NCBI RefSeq assembly: GCF_023078455.1
Contig: NZ_CP095740.1
Span: 732,001-796,000 of the forward strand
Direction: 5' to 3'
Length of the DNA: 64,000 nt
Origin: Luteibacter aegosomatis
Lineage (GTDB): Bacteria; Pseudomonadota; Gammaproteobacteria; Xanthomonadales; Rhodanobacteraceae
Positions 1-7,969 of this stretch are shown here, one piece after another. The notes beneath the pieces are model-generated. The model saw nothing but the letters and a program-made list of their open reading frames with translations, had not been told where the DNA came from and searched no databases. The position numbers and the translations under genes were made by a program. Positions within the stretch are counted from its first letter, which is position 1; each line of letters begins with the position of its first letter.

Positions 1-212
1 AGGTAAGAGGCCTGTACATCCGAGAAATTCCGAACGTAGCACTCGCGGAGATCTGCCTGAATTTCAGACGCGGCAACGCATTGAAAGCGAATTTCCTTGC
101 GGTACAGCGTGCGAAGCACCTCCGCCGCCACCGACAAAGCATGGTGGAAGCCTCCCAGGCCGGCGCACAGGTCCACAAATCTAATTTCATCCGTCGGTGG
201 ATCTGGAACCAT
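1..212 (-). CDS. DNA (cytosine-5-)methyltransferase, N-terminal part (runs off the window)
   Basis: About 70 residues are visible, from an ATG at 212 down to the window edge. The start of the protein carries motif I of C5-methyltransferases (FVDLCAGLGGFHHAL, residues about 11-25), the loop that binds S-adenosylmethionine. The family methylates carbon 5 of cytosine within a recognition sequence, usually to protect host DNA from a partner nuclease. An in-frame TAG lies just upstream of the ATG and a GGAG-type ribosome site about 11 bases before it, which supports this start. The gene is divergent from the DUF262-Z1-DUF4420 operon, so it is probably its modification component. The catalytic PCQ motif and the target-recognition domain lie outside the window and cannot be checked. 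Confidence 0.88.
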   Translation of the reverse strand, partial: MVPDPPTDEIRFVDLCAGLGGFHHALSVAAEVLRTLYRKEIRFQCVAASEIQADLRECYVRNFSDVQASY

Positions 213-234
213 GGTCAAGCTCTATCTCCGCCCG

Positions 235-240
235 ATTATA
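235..240 (-). promoter_or_regulatory. Probable -10 box of the methyltransferase gene
   Basis: The minus strand reads a perfect TATAAT here, about 22 bases upstream of the methyltransferase ATG. I see no good -35 hexamer at the normal distance, so this is a candidate only. Confidence 0.35.
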
Positions 241-527
241 TGGGCCCACTGCAATAGTAAGAGGTGGACGACCGGACTAAGTTGCCGCCGTAGATGAATA
301 TTACTGCCTTATCGCACCGTCTGCGACCACAGTTGGCGCCGGCTCGTTCGGCAGCAGGCGGTGATCGACCACTACCCCCTCCTTTGTGCCGCATGGCTCC
401 GCCCCAGCGCCCTCTCCCGGTACAAGCATCAGCGCCAGGCGCGGCCCCATTCCTCCCCCTGGGGGGCGTCTTCGTGTGTCATTGCATACGTGCGGGATAA
501 CGTTCCGCCCGGAAGCCGACATGGCCC

Positions 528-533
528 TATAAT
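528..533 (+). promoter_or_regulatory. Probable -10 box of the DUF262-Z1-DUF4420 operon
   Basis: A perfect TATAAT lies about 110 bases upstream of the TTG start of the DUF262 gene, in an A+T-richer stretch. No obvious TTGACA-like -35 box is seen 16-18 bases upstream. It would leave a leader of roughly 100 bases. Confidence 0.4.
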
Positions 534-641
534 CTTTTCAATCCGACTTGCACCACCATAGGATTAGGTGGGATCAAGAAGAAGGACGGACACGCGAAAG
601 GTTAGTTCCGATGGGATAGCCTGGCGTGGAGAAGAACACTA

Positions 642-2462
642 TTGGGGGGATCTGTCTTGGAAGATTTAGATTTTGATCAAGTTGCCACGTTATTGGCCGA
701 ACTTTCACAGCCCGGGCAACTGCCAAAGATCGGGGGACGAACAAAGCCACCAATCGCTTTCGATCCGTTGGACGTTGATTTCTCTTCCAACGAGTGGCTG
801 TCCCGGCTCCTGGACGTCACCCCCTGGCTCAATTTGGACTCTACATTCGAACGCGACGAGTCGCCGAGGACGGTCGCACTACGCCTGTTTGATGAACTTT
901 TGCCAGGAAAATCTGGGCTTTGCTTTCAAGACTCCGAGGGGGCGATCCTACTTCTCGAAATGGGCGCTCAAGCGCTTGAGGAGCGGCTCAGTCGCGCCGT
1001 AAGCAACAGAGCAGACTTTTTGCAAATGCTGGACGAAGACGTATCTCTGGCTGCTGCGACGGAAGCATGGAGCGACGCCTGGAACGAGATTCCGGCAACA
1101 GAGCCAATCTCAATTAACGCGACGGTTGATAAGTGGCGCATTTATGATTTGTCAGGACGAGCTCGACAACAGCAACTCGAACTCAATCCTACGTATCAGC
1201 GCGACTTCGTGTGGTCTAACGCGGACTCACAAATGCTGATTGAGTCAATTCTTCGCGGAATTCCCCTGCCGTCGATTATTCTTGCTCGCGTCTCCAGCAG
1301 CCAGCGATTCCAGATTGTTGACGGCAAGCAACGTCTTACCGCAATCCTACGATTCATGGGCGCCCATCCCGAAGGGCGGGCGAACGCGATGAAGCTTAAG
1401 GACCCAGAGCTATTCGACTCAAATTTTGCTCAGTTCGCAAAGCGAAATAACTTGCGTGCTACAGAGGTTCGCGAAAAGTACTTGCCCTTCAGGACAAAGA
1501 AGTACACGGATGACAAGGACCCGCTCAAGGGTCTTGGCGGGCGGTACTATTGCGAGATTCGAGAAAAGCAGGTTTTCATTGCGGGCGAAATGATCACCGT
1601 TGCCGACCTCTTCGAACGCGCATGTGACTATTTCATTCCCGTCCTTATTTATAAAGACACGCCCGTTCGAGATATTCACAAGGTTTTTCGACTCTACAAT
1701 CAACAGGGAATTAAGTTAAATGCAGAGGAGATCCGAAATGCCGTTTTCAATCACCTCGTCATCTCCAGGCTCGTGCTTTTTGTAGGCGGAGATAGGCCTG
1801 AGCCCGAGATTGCTCCGGAACTGGTCGGCGCGGGGATCGATCCGACATCGGCTCATGAAAACATCCGCGCGCTGGGATTTGGGATCACTCGATTCCGTCG
1901 CACAAAAGTTCTTCTTTGGACGGTAGCAACGTTAATTCTTAAGCCAGGTCAAGGCCCTGACGGGAGCTATCGCACTCCGTCGACCGCGAGCCATATCGAT
2001 GAATTCCTCCGCTTAATAGACGGCACATCCCTTGCGCAGTTCAGATCACCATCCACACTTGAGAATCTCGCCAGGGATCTGATTGCGGCGCTGGAACTAC
2101 ACCAGTCCGCCTCAGATGCATGGCATCCGAGGTTTCGCCGAAAAGGCAAAAGCGAGATGGCGTCGCGATGGGAAGAACTGCCAGTGGTCGCAAGCCTTCT
2201 TGCGTGTATTGTTTTGGTGTTAAGCCATCAAGAACAAAAGCTGGAAGACAACGTCGAAGCAGTACGCGATGTCACTTCCAAAATGGTTGGGCCACAGAGT
2301 ACGCAGAACAAAACTCAGTGGGCTCATATCGCTAACGCGGCGATCACAATTCTTGAAACCGTTGGGGTGGATTTCACCAGCGTGGATGCTGTTCTGGTCG
2401 AAAGGTACGGCGAAAGCGCTATCGCGGCGCTTCTCGAGATCAGAAAGATTCCGATCGTCTAA
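642..2462 (+). CDS. DUF262 (ParB/Srx-fold) protein of a restriction-like operon
   Basis: This 606-residue protein carries a DUF262 domain at about residues 155-400: a YQRDFVW motif near 184 and the signature IVDGKQRLTAI near 225. DUF262 proteins such as GmrS/GmrD, BrxU and SspE use this DGQQR-type motif for nucleotide hydrolysis or nicking in phage defence. There is no DUF1524 HNH domain at the C terminus, unlike GmrSD, so cleavage would have to come from a partner, plausibly the DUF4420 nuclease two genes downstream. The start is a TTG with GGAGAAG 7 bases upstream; the nearest upstream ATG runs straight into a stop. It is followed after one base by the Z1 gene. The pairing with Z1 and DUF4420 is seen directly; joint function is inferred. 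Confidence 0.85.
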   Translation: MGGSVLEDLDFDQVATLLAELSQPGQLPKIGGRTKPPIAFDPLDVDFSSNEWLSRLLDVTPWLNLDSTFERDESPRTVALRLFDELLPGKSGLCFQDSEGAILLLEMGAQALEERLSRAVSNRADFLQMLDEDVSLAAATEAWSDAWNEIPATEPISINATVDKWRIYDLSGRARQQQLELNPTYQRDFVWSNADSQMLIESILRGIPLPSIILARVSSSQRFQIVDGKQRLTAILRFMGAHPEGRANAMKLKDPELFDSNFAQFAKRNNLRATEVREKYLPFRTKKYTDDKDPLKGLGGRYYCEIREKQVFIAGEMITVADLFERACDYFIPVLIYKDTPVRDIHKVFRLYNQQGIKLNAEEIRNAVFNHLVISRLVLFVGGDRPEPEIAPELVGAGIDPTSAHENIRALGFGITRFRRTKVLLWTVATLILKPGQGPDGSYRTPSTASHIDEFLRLIDGTSLAQFRSPSTLENLARDLIAALELHQSASDAWHPRFRRKGKSEMASRWEELPVVASLLACIVLVLSHQEQKLEDNVEAVRDVTSKMVGPQSTQNKTQWAHIANAAITILETVGVDFTSVDAVLVERYGESAIAALLEIRKIPIV

Positions 2463-2463
2463 C

Positions 2464-5313
2464 ATGAGTAATAGTATTCCTACGGGTAAACCAAAGGCTA
2501 TCGTTCCCGTCGACGGAATGAGTGCATCTACGGGGCCGTCGGAAGGCGGCCGCCTCGAGAATGAGCCCTGGTGGAGCCGCTACCACGCGAGCATTGAGAA
2601 TCGCATGTCGCCGACCGCGCTTGCGGTCTTGCGCGAGGACGCGCGGTATATTGTCACTAAGGCCTTGCCGCGCAAAGATAATCATTGGGATCACCCAGCA
2701 TGGCACGACACGCGCGTTCGAACAGGCATGGTGGTGGGGTCAGTGCAATCTGGCAAGACCGCGAACATGCTAGGCGTCGCCGCCATGGCTCTCGACGAAG
2801 GGGTCGACCTACTGATTCTCCTCGCTGGCACGAGAGTCAGCTTGTGGCTACAGACATACGAGCGTCTTCTCTCTCAACTTGATGGATCGGACGTCGAGAG
2901 CGCCTTCCGGCGCCGAGATCAGCGGCTCATATTGCCACAGCCTGCGGATGTGCTTTTCGAGAAGCGCGCTGATCCATCGCGATATCTCCAGCGACCTTTA
3001 GCTCGTCAAGCACTCAAGGCGGGCCGGCCTATCATATGTGTTGTTCCGAAAGAGGATGACCACCTCCTCTCCCTTCGTCGATTTCTTGTAGATGTCGTTG
3101 ATGGAGCTTTTCTATCTTCGAGAGAAGATGCCTTCTCCATTCTTCTCCTGGATGACGAAGCCGACGACGCGAGCGTCTTAGATAGCGATCGAGCACAAAA
3201 GATCACGCCGCGCCTTATTGCCTCATTGTGGAGCGGGGATACTGATGAAGCCGCTACGCGCCACCCAAATCTAGTTGCAAGCTATGTCGCATATACTGCC
3301 ACGCCGCAAGCGAATTTTCTTCAAGCGACGCACAACCCTTTGAGTCCCAGAGATTTCAGCGCTGCTCTGAGAACACCTGGCACAGTGGGCAGCGTCGTCC
3401 CGAGGACGGGCACATATGCTGAGTTAGCGGGCATTCGGTCGCACTATTGCGGCGGAGAAATATTCTACGAGCGCCTACGGAAAGCTGGTGAAGCGGCGCT
3501 GTGTGTTACGGCGCCCTACCCAGAGGTGATGCCCGGCGAAACAGACTACGATTTCGCTAGACGACGAGATGCGGTTCGTTGGACGATGCTTTCCGACGCA
3601 CTTCGTTGCTACCTTGTCGGAGCTGCCGTCAGGAGCATCGCACCTGGCTGGGAAAGCGCTTTCGATCATAAGCAGACATATCAAAGCATATTAGATGTAC
3701 CCGCAGCTTCACACTTTGCGCATACGATGCTTATTCATCCTTCTGCGAGAAAGGAAGATCACTTCCAAGTCGCAGCCGATGTACTGCGATGGGCGCTGGC
3801 GGAACCCGGCTGTGAGAACGATGTCCATTTAGACGACGACATTCTAGATTCATTTCAGATTTCTGCTGCGGGGTTGACGCGCCGCCTGTCAACTGAGGAG
3901 AACGCGTGGTCTGCATGGCTCACGAGGTTTGAAGCATCACGGATTGTCCTCGCCACCCTTCCCGGTGCACCCTATCGTTCTATACAGAGAGCCGATTGGC
4001 CCGCGGTTCGTGATGCATTGGTCAACAGAATCTTTCCGAATCTTCGCCTCCGCGTACTGAACAGCGACCCCGCGTCTGACGATCGCCCCCATTTCGAGCC
4101 GACGGGTTGTGATGGAGCATTTCGCATTGCCGAGGACAGCCTTTCAATCTTTGTGGCAGGCAACGTGCTTTCGCGTGGCCTTACGCTAGAGGGGTTAAGT
4201 TCGAGTCTTTTCCTGCGGGGCGCCGCTGAGCCAGCTGCGGATACCCAAATGCAGATGCAGCGCTGGTTTGGCTATCGCGGTAACTTCTTGCCATTTTGCC
4301 GGGTCTTCACTTACGAGGATCAGTTGCAACTCTTCAGGCGCTATCACGTCAACGACGGCGCGTTGAAGGCTGAGATCATGGCGTCCATGGACAGCAAGGG
4401 CGAAGCCCTTGGTCCTGCCTTAGTGCTGCAGGGCGCGGCTTTTGTTGCTACCAGTAAAGTTGAAGCAAGGAGAGCGCCACTATCTCCTGGACCTAGGCCG
4501 TCAATCCGGCTCATCGAGGCACACGATGATGTGTTGGCTAAGCAAAACATGGATCTCGCGGCAGATATTTTGAGCGAGGGGACTTGGGTTCCGCTTTCGG
4601 ACCACAGCGGACTTCAGCGAGGTCTGATTCGCTCGGAACCAATGAGCCTTAACGATCTCGCCGACGTTTTAGACAGATTGCGTTACTCCCACCATGACCC
4701 GGAATTGAGTAGCGAGTTAAGTTCCCGCTGGTTGCATTACGCCCGATTGCTGGAGATCAGTCGCCCATTGTTTTCTCCGCCTGCACGGAATCCACAGGCT
4801 TTTAGCGTCGATCCACAAGCCTGCCCATACTCAATTGCGGCGTACCTTAGGCTATGGTCGGATTTGAGCGGTGATCGGTTGGCTCCGGGCTTTTATCCAA
4901 CGGACCGTCCCGAGGTACCGTGGAACTTCGCGGATACGTTAAACGCTAAGACGCCTGAGTTCTATGTCGCGTTTCGATATGGACCCATTCCTGCGAGAGA
5001 TTCACGCCTAGCAGCACATGGGGTTCGGGCTGTTACGCGGAAAATATCTAGTAACGAGCGGGCGCTTGAGGCACTCTGGGGAACACGCGGATATGGCGGA
5101 AACTATTACGGTGACGAGCTCGTCGACTACTATTTCCACAACGCGACACCTGTTCCAAATATCCAAGGTGGAGCGACTTGGCGACCTCGTGGGCACCCAG
5201 GCCTAGCCCTATTTCACGTAGTAAGCGCTCCCAATCTAGCGACAGATCTTTTGGCCGTGGGGCTTGGCCTGCCTCACGGCGGACCTGACCACATTGCAGC
5301 CCTTCGAGCCTAA
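2464..5313 (+). CDS. Z1-domain helicase-like ATPase
   Basis: A 949-residue protein of the Z1 family (PF10593), large ATPases related to superfamily-2 helicases and found in defence operons with DNA methylases, PD-(D/E)XK nucleases and MutL/Hsp90-like ATPases. Walker A is GSVQSGKT at residues 92-99, a DEAD-type Walker B (LLDDEADD) lies near 230, an SRGLTLEGL motif near 570, and a motif-VI-like MQMQRWFGYRG near 596. The intact ATPase motifs suggest an active DNA translocase or remodeller. The ATG at 2464 is one base after the upstream stop, and the stop overlaps the next start (TAATG). An open frame extends upstream into the DUF262 gene, but the coupled ATG is the natural start. Confidence 0.93.
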   Translation: MSNSIPTGKPKAIVPVDGMSASTGPSEGGRLENEPWWSRYHASIENRMSPTALAVLREDARYIVTKALPRKDNHWDHPAWHDTRVRTGMVVGSVQSGKTANMLGVAAMALDEGVDLLILLAGTRVSLWLQTYERLLSQLDGSDVESAFRRRDQRLILPQPADVLFEKRADPSRYLQRPLARQALKAGRPIICVVPKEDDHLLSLRRFLVDVVDGAFLSSREDAFSILLLDDEADDASVLDSDRAQKITPRLIASLWSGDTDEAATRHPNLVASYVAYTATPQANFLQATHNPLSPRDFSAALRTPGTVGSVVPRTGTYAELAGIRSHYCGGEIFYERLRKAGEAALCVTAPYPEVMPGETDYDFARRRDAVRWTMLSDALRCYLVGAAVRSIAPGWESAFDHKQTYQSILDVPAASHFAHTMLIHPSARKEDHFQVAADVLRWALAEPGCENDVHLDDDILDSFQISAAGLTRRLSTEENAWSAWLTRFEASRIVLATLPGAPYRSIQRADWPAVRDALVNRIFPNLRLRVLNSDPASDDRPHFEPTGCDGAFRIAEDSLSIFVAGNVLSRGLTLEGLSSSLFLRGAAEPAADTQMQMQRWFGYRGNFLPFCRVFTYEDQLQLFRRYHVNDGALKAEIMASMDSKGEALGPALVLQGAAFVATSKVEARRAPLSPGPRPSIRLIEAHDDVLAKQNMDLAADILSEGTWVPLSDHSGLQRGLIRSEPMSLNDLADVLDRLRYSHHDPELSSELSSRWLHYARLLEISRPLFSPPARNPQAFSVDPQACPYSIAAYLRLWSDLSGDRLAPGFYPTDRPEVPWNFADTLNAKTPEFYVAFRYGPIPARDSRLAAHGVRAVTRKISSNERALEALWGTRGYGGNYYGDELVDYYFHNATPVPNIQGGATWRPRGHPGLALFHVVSAPNLATDLLAVGLGLPHGGPDHIAALRA

Positions 5314-6368
5314 TGAATATCAACTTCGAAGTATTGCGGGATGAACTCCACAATCTGGCGGTACCTGCCGGTCGAGCCCGAAATGTTCTCTGGCTCACTG
5401 CCACGCTTGCCGTCGGTCGCACATCCACGGGCGACTATGAAATTTTTATTCTCGGAGAGGCGATCCAGGCCTCATCAGCGCTCGTTCGACGACACATGAG
5501 GCACAGTGAATGGCAACCGGAGGAGGGCGGTGATCCCTTTTTTGCAAACCGCATCGTTCTTCCCTCCGCTCAGCATTTCGCCGCAGTGGCCACTCTTATT
5601 GCTACCGAACTTCTACGAGCGGGTGTTGCAGGGCCTTACGGTGCACAGTCAGCGTTCACGGACGTGGAGCCCATTGTTGAGATGGCTATTCGACGTGGGG
5701 CGCTCACGGAGAGCGAGATCATTGGCCTCGTTGGCGAGTTGACTGTCCTAAGGCAGCTGGTTATGGGATGCTCCGAACAGTATGAAGCATTACTGCGCGC
5801 GATCGACTTCTGGCAGGGTTGGCAGCGGCAAGGTGGGCGCGACTTCCGTATAGGCGACTACTCCATCGAAGTAAAAACGACGCAGCTGGGCGAATCGATT
5901 CATCAATTTACTGGTTTACATCAAGTTGAGCCAGGCCGCTTAGCATCCGGAGCAATCGAACGACTTCACATTGCTAGCTTAGGTTTGATTGCATCAGCCA
6001 CGGTCGGCGAAAGCCTTCCAGATGTTGTGGAGAGTATCTTGACACTGCTCGCTCGCAGCTCTGCCGGCCCTGAGGTGAGTGAAGAGTTCTTGCGCCGAGT
6101 TTCACTTTATGGGACGGCGGGCTTTGGTTACGCGCATGGAGCTATGAGCGAATCGAGCATGTACGGGACTAGATATGTCCATACGTTCGCGCCTAGGCTC
6201 TACCGTGTCGACGATCCGGCAATGCGCCTACTAAAGCGTGAGTCAATCGCCGAAACATTTGTGCAAGCGGATGGGCTCTCCTTCACCTTGCATCTCCCTC
6301 CTCATATTTCAGCCTACAATCCCGCGGAGCACTGGGACGTTGCCTTGAATGCAATGGCTTCCACATAG
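5313..6368 (+). CDS. PD-(D/E)XK motif protein (DUF4420)
   Basis: A 351-residue protein of the DUF4420 family, predicted restriction-type nucleases that accompany Z1 ATPases. The nuclease signature is a conserved Asp (D177, in GGRDF) followed by E186-V-K188 (IEVKTT); the GELTVLRQL helix near residue 143 supplies the usual glutamate. These residues coordinate the metal for phosphodiester cleavage. The start codon overlaps the Z1 stop, so the two are translationally coupled, and it is the last gene of the operon. With the divergent C5-methyltransferase it completes a restriction-modification-like set. Family assignment comes from motif and context; cleavage specificity cannot be read from sequence. 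Confidence 0.88.
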   Translation: MNINFEVLRDELHNLAVPAGRARNVLWLTATLAVGRTSTGDYEIFILGEAIQASSALVRRHMRHSEWQPEEGGDPFFANRIVLPSAQHFAAVATLIATELLRAGVAGPYGAQSAFTDVEPIVEMAIRRGALTESEIIGLVGELTVLRQLVMGCSEQYEALLRAIDFWQGWQRQGGRDFRIGDYSIEVKTTQLGESIHQFTGLHQVEPGRLASGAIERLHIASLGLIASATVGESLPDVVESILTLLARSSAGPEVSEEFLRRVSLYGTAGFGYAHGAMSESSMYGTRYVHTFAPRLYRVDDPAMRLLKRESIAETFVQADGLSFTLHLPPHISAYNPAEHWDVALNAMAST

Positions 6369-6952
6369 GTCCGCAGACGCTATTTGCTGTCTACAACGAC
6401 TCACTAGCTTGATGAGACTTGAAAGCAGCGGCGACATATCAAAGCCTCTTGGGACTACAGACAACCTTCCGTTGATTTGCTACGTTCCATCTGTTGCCCG
6501 CGCCAACGTCGAACACGCATCGCAGGCAACCATCGCTTGAAGCGGTGAGAAGTCGCGAGCCAGGAGCGTTGCAGCGCCCCTGACTCGCTAACCACAACCA
6601 ACTTGCTAGGAGCTGATCAGTGGCTACCCCCGATCATACGGCACCCGCTCGCCCGCCGAACCCCCAAGGCGGCATCCCCCCTGGAAACCGGGCCGTCTGC
6701 GTCCCTCGCAGACACGGTTGAAGAACCGCGGCGTCCCGCCGTAAGCCTCTGCTTTCTCTGGCCGTTTCGACCCGGCGTGGTCACGTGCGCCGGTAAGAAA
6801 GGCGGGCGCCGCTCCTACTTCGTCAATCAGCCGCCCGGCGCCCGGTCACGGGCAGCCGGAGGAACCCGCGAGTCCGTTTGATCCGCGGCATGTCGCGTGA
6901 TGCGGCATGCCGCACCTGGACTTCGGGTGCGGTTTTTCTCAAGGAACAGAAG
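6369..6952. other. Intergenic region between the defence island and the toxin region
   Basis: No confident gene here. It holds a hairpin at 6555-6588 (GCGAG...CTCGC with an inner CAGG/CCTG pairing and no U-run) that may end the defence transcript. A 33-codon GTG frame follows at 6619 behind a TAGGAGCTG ribosome-like site. A strong terminator-type hairpin lies at 6910-6938. The 6600-6938 stretch looks like a short leader or small RNA transcript, but nothing proves that it is transcribed. Confidence 0.45.
6901..6938 (+). promoter_or_regulatory. Terminator hairpin with a mutually exclusive palindrome, attenuator-like
   Basis: CCGCACC at 6910-6916 pairs with GGTGCGG at 6926-6932 and is followed by TTTTTCTC: a standard intrinsic terminator. 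It ends only about 14 bases before the ATG at 6953. A perfect 14-base palindrome (TGCGGCATGCCGCA, 6901-6914) overlaps the 5' arm, so only one of the two structures can form. That is the geometry of an attenuator or leader switch. It could also simply end a small upstream transcript. Confidence 0.5.
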
Positions 6953-7270
6953 ATGTCTTTCTCGAGCGAGCGTGTGGTGAAACAGGTCGGTTGCTATGCC
7001 TTCGATGAAGATGCAACCGCCCATGAGTTGTTGAATCAGGCGACCGAATGGTTGCAGTACGCACGAGGCCTCAGCCAGCTACTGGCGGACCTGGTGCATG
7101 AAACCGATGACCTGGACTGCGGCAGGATGGCTTTGGGCTTGGAAGCCATTGGTGAGCTGACGCATCTTGGTGTGTTGTGTGCGGCCGAGGCGAATGCACG
7201 CATGTGTTGGCAACAGGCGCACGACTTGGGTAGGTTGGAGAGGGATCAGCGGATCAAGGCGTCGCGCTGA
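6953..7270 (+). CDS. Small helical protein, DUF3077/DUF6124-like
   Basis: A 105-residue, mostly helical acidic protein. The core (HELLNQATEWLQYARGL, then GLEAIGELTHLG) resembles the small DUF3077/DUF6124 proteins common in Pseudomonas and Xanthomonadales, which have no known function. The chosen ATG has AAGGAAC about 6 bases upstream; an in-frame extension would run back through the terminator hairpin and is unlikely. No signal peptide or membrane segment. It sits alone upstream of the lipase effector module, 114 bases before the next gene. Family placement is by eye. Confidence 0.6.
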   Translation: MSFSSERVVKQVGCYAFDEDATAHELLNQATEWLQYARGLSQLLADLVHETDDLDCGRMALGLEAIGELTHLGVLCAAEANARMCWQQAHDLGRLERDQRIKASR

Positions 7271-7384
7271 CGTCCTGTCCCAATGATGAATTGACTCCGT
7301 CCAATGAGAGCTATCTCAAGATCTTCGTTGGAACGACTGAAACACTCGATGGGTTAACCACCCTGATCTGGAGGATCGAACGTC

Positions 7385-7957
7385 ATGTCTGAAGAATCCG
7401 TCCGTCGCGAGCTCGCCGGACCGTTGTACGGTCAGGAGCCTTGGCCGCTTCGTTTTCATACCCACGGTTTCGCATTTCGTTGCTACAACACGCTCCAATG
7501 CAGCGCCATCTATAACCGCTACCAATTCGGGACTCGCAAGTGGCACGTCGGCATTCCATATGATGGCCCGGCCGGTCCGCCGTCGGCGGAGGACGAGCGA
7601 AGCGAATGGAATTGTCTACATGCCATTCCTGCTCTAGGCGGCAAGACCTTTCCTGGGCCGGTCGAGATCGAGTGGACATCCTTGGACGGAGACGAGCATG
7701 CCACCTCCGTGGACCTTGATGCCCTGTTCAAGGACCGATTGGTCCTTCACGCCGTTCCTCGGCACGAGGTCAAGGAATCCTGGCTTAAAGGCGTCCCGAT
7801 TGAGCCGGTGATTCCGAACATTCTGGTCGAGGTCAATGACCGGACTGTCAGCGTCCATATGCAGGCGTTGATCGTTACCGAGGTCGAAAACGAAACAGGT
7901 CTGCGGGTTAGCCGGATTCGTAGCGATGCCGTGTTGGCCAGGTCCGTCACTTATTGA
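7385..7957 (+). CDS. Unknown protein upstream of the XVIPCD lipase effector
   Basis: A 190-residue soluble protein with no signal peptide and no motif I recognise. It is rich in Trp and Pro, with conserved-looking blocks such as GPVEIEWTSLDGDEH and ILVEVNDRTVSVHM. The start has an excellent GGAGGATC ribosome site. It ends 12 bases before the effector gene, so the two are almost certainly co-transcribed. Toxins of the Tle1 type usually travel with an immunity or adaptor gene, and this protein or the membrane protein just downstream of the effector could fill that role. The lack of a signal peptide fits a cytoplasmic chaperone or adaptor better than a periplasmic immunity protein. Function is inference. 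Confidence 0.75.
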   Translation: MSEESVRRELAGPLYGQEPWPLRFHTHGFAFRCYNTLQCSAIYNRYQFGTRKWHVGIPYDGPAGPPSAEDERSEWNCLHAIPALGGKTFPGPVEIEWTSLDGDEHATSVDLDALFKDRLVLHAVPRHEVKESWLKGVPIEPVIPNILVEVNDRTVSVHMQALIVTEVENETGLRVSRIRSDAVLARSVTY

Positions 7958-7969
7958 GCAAGGAATGCC

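Larger units (their letters stand above)
213..641. other. Divergent intergenic region of the defence island
   Basis: These 429 bases separate the methyltransferase from the DUF262 gene. Each side has a perfect TATAAT (minus 240-235, plus 528-533). The middle (about 300-520) has open frames on both strands, none with a convincing ribosome site or recognisable product. I treat it as non-coding. The distance leaves room for regulator binding, but I see no clear operator palindrome. Confidence 0.5.

Noticed and set aside
301..522. 73-codon minus-strand frame in the defence island promoter region
   Set aside because: No ribosome site, no recognisable product, and it overlaps the likely promoters.
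6603..6881. 92-codon frame before the DUF3077-like gene
   Set aside because: Composition unlike its neighbours and no family; the region looks like a structured leader.
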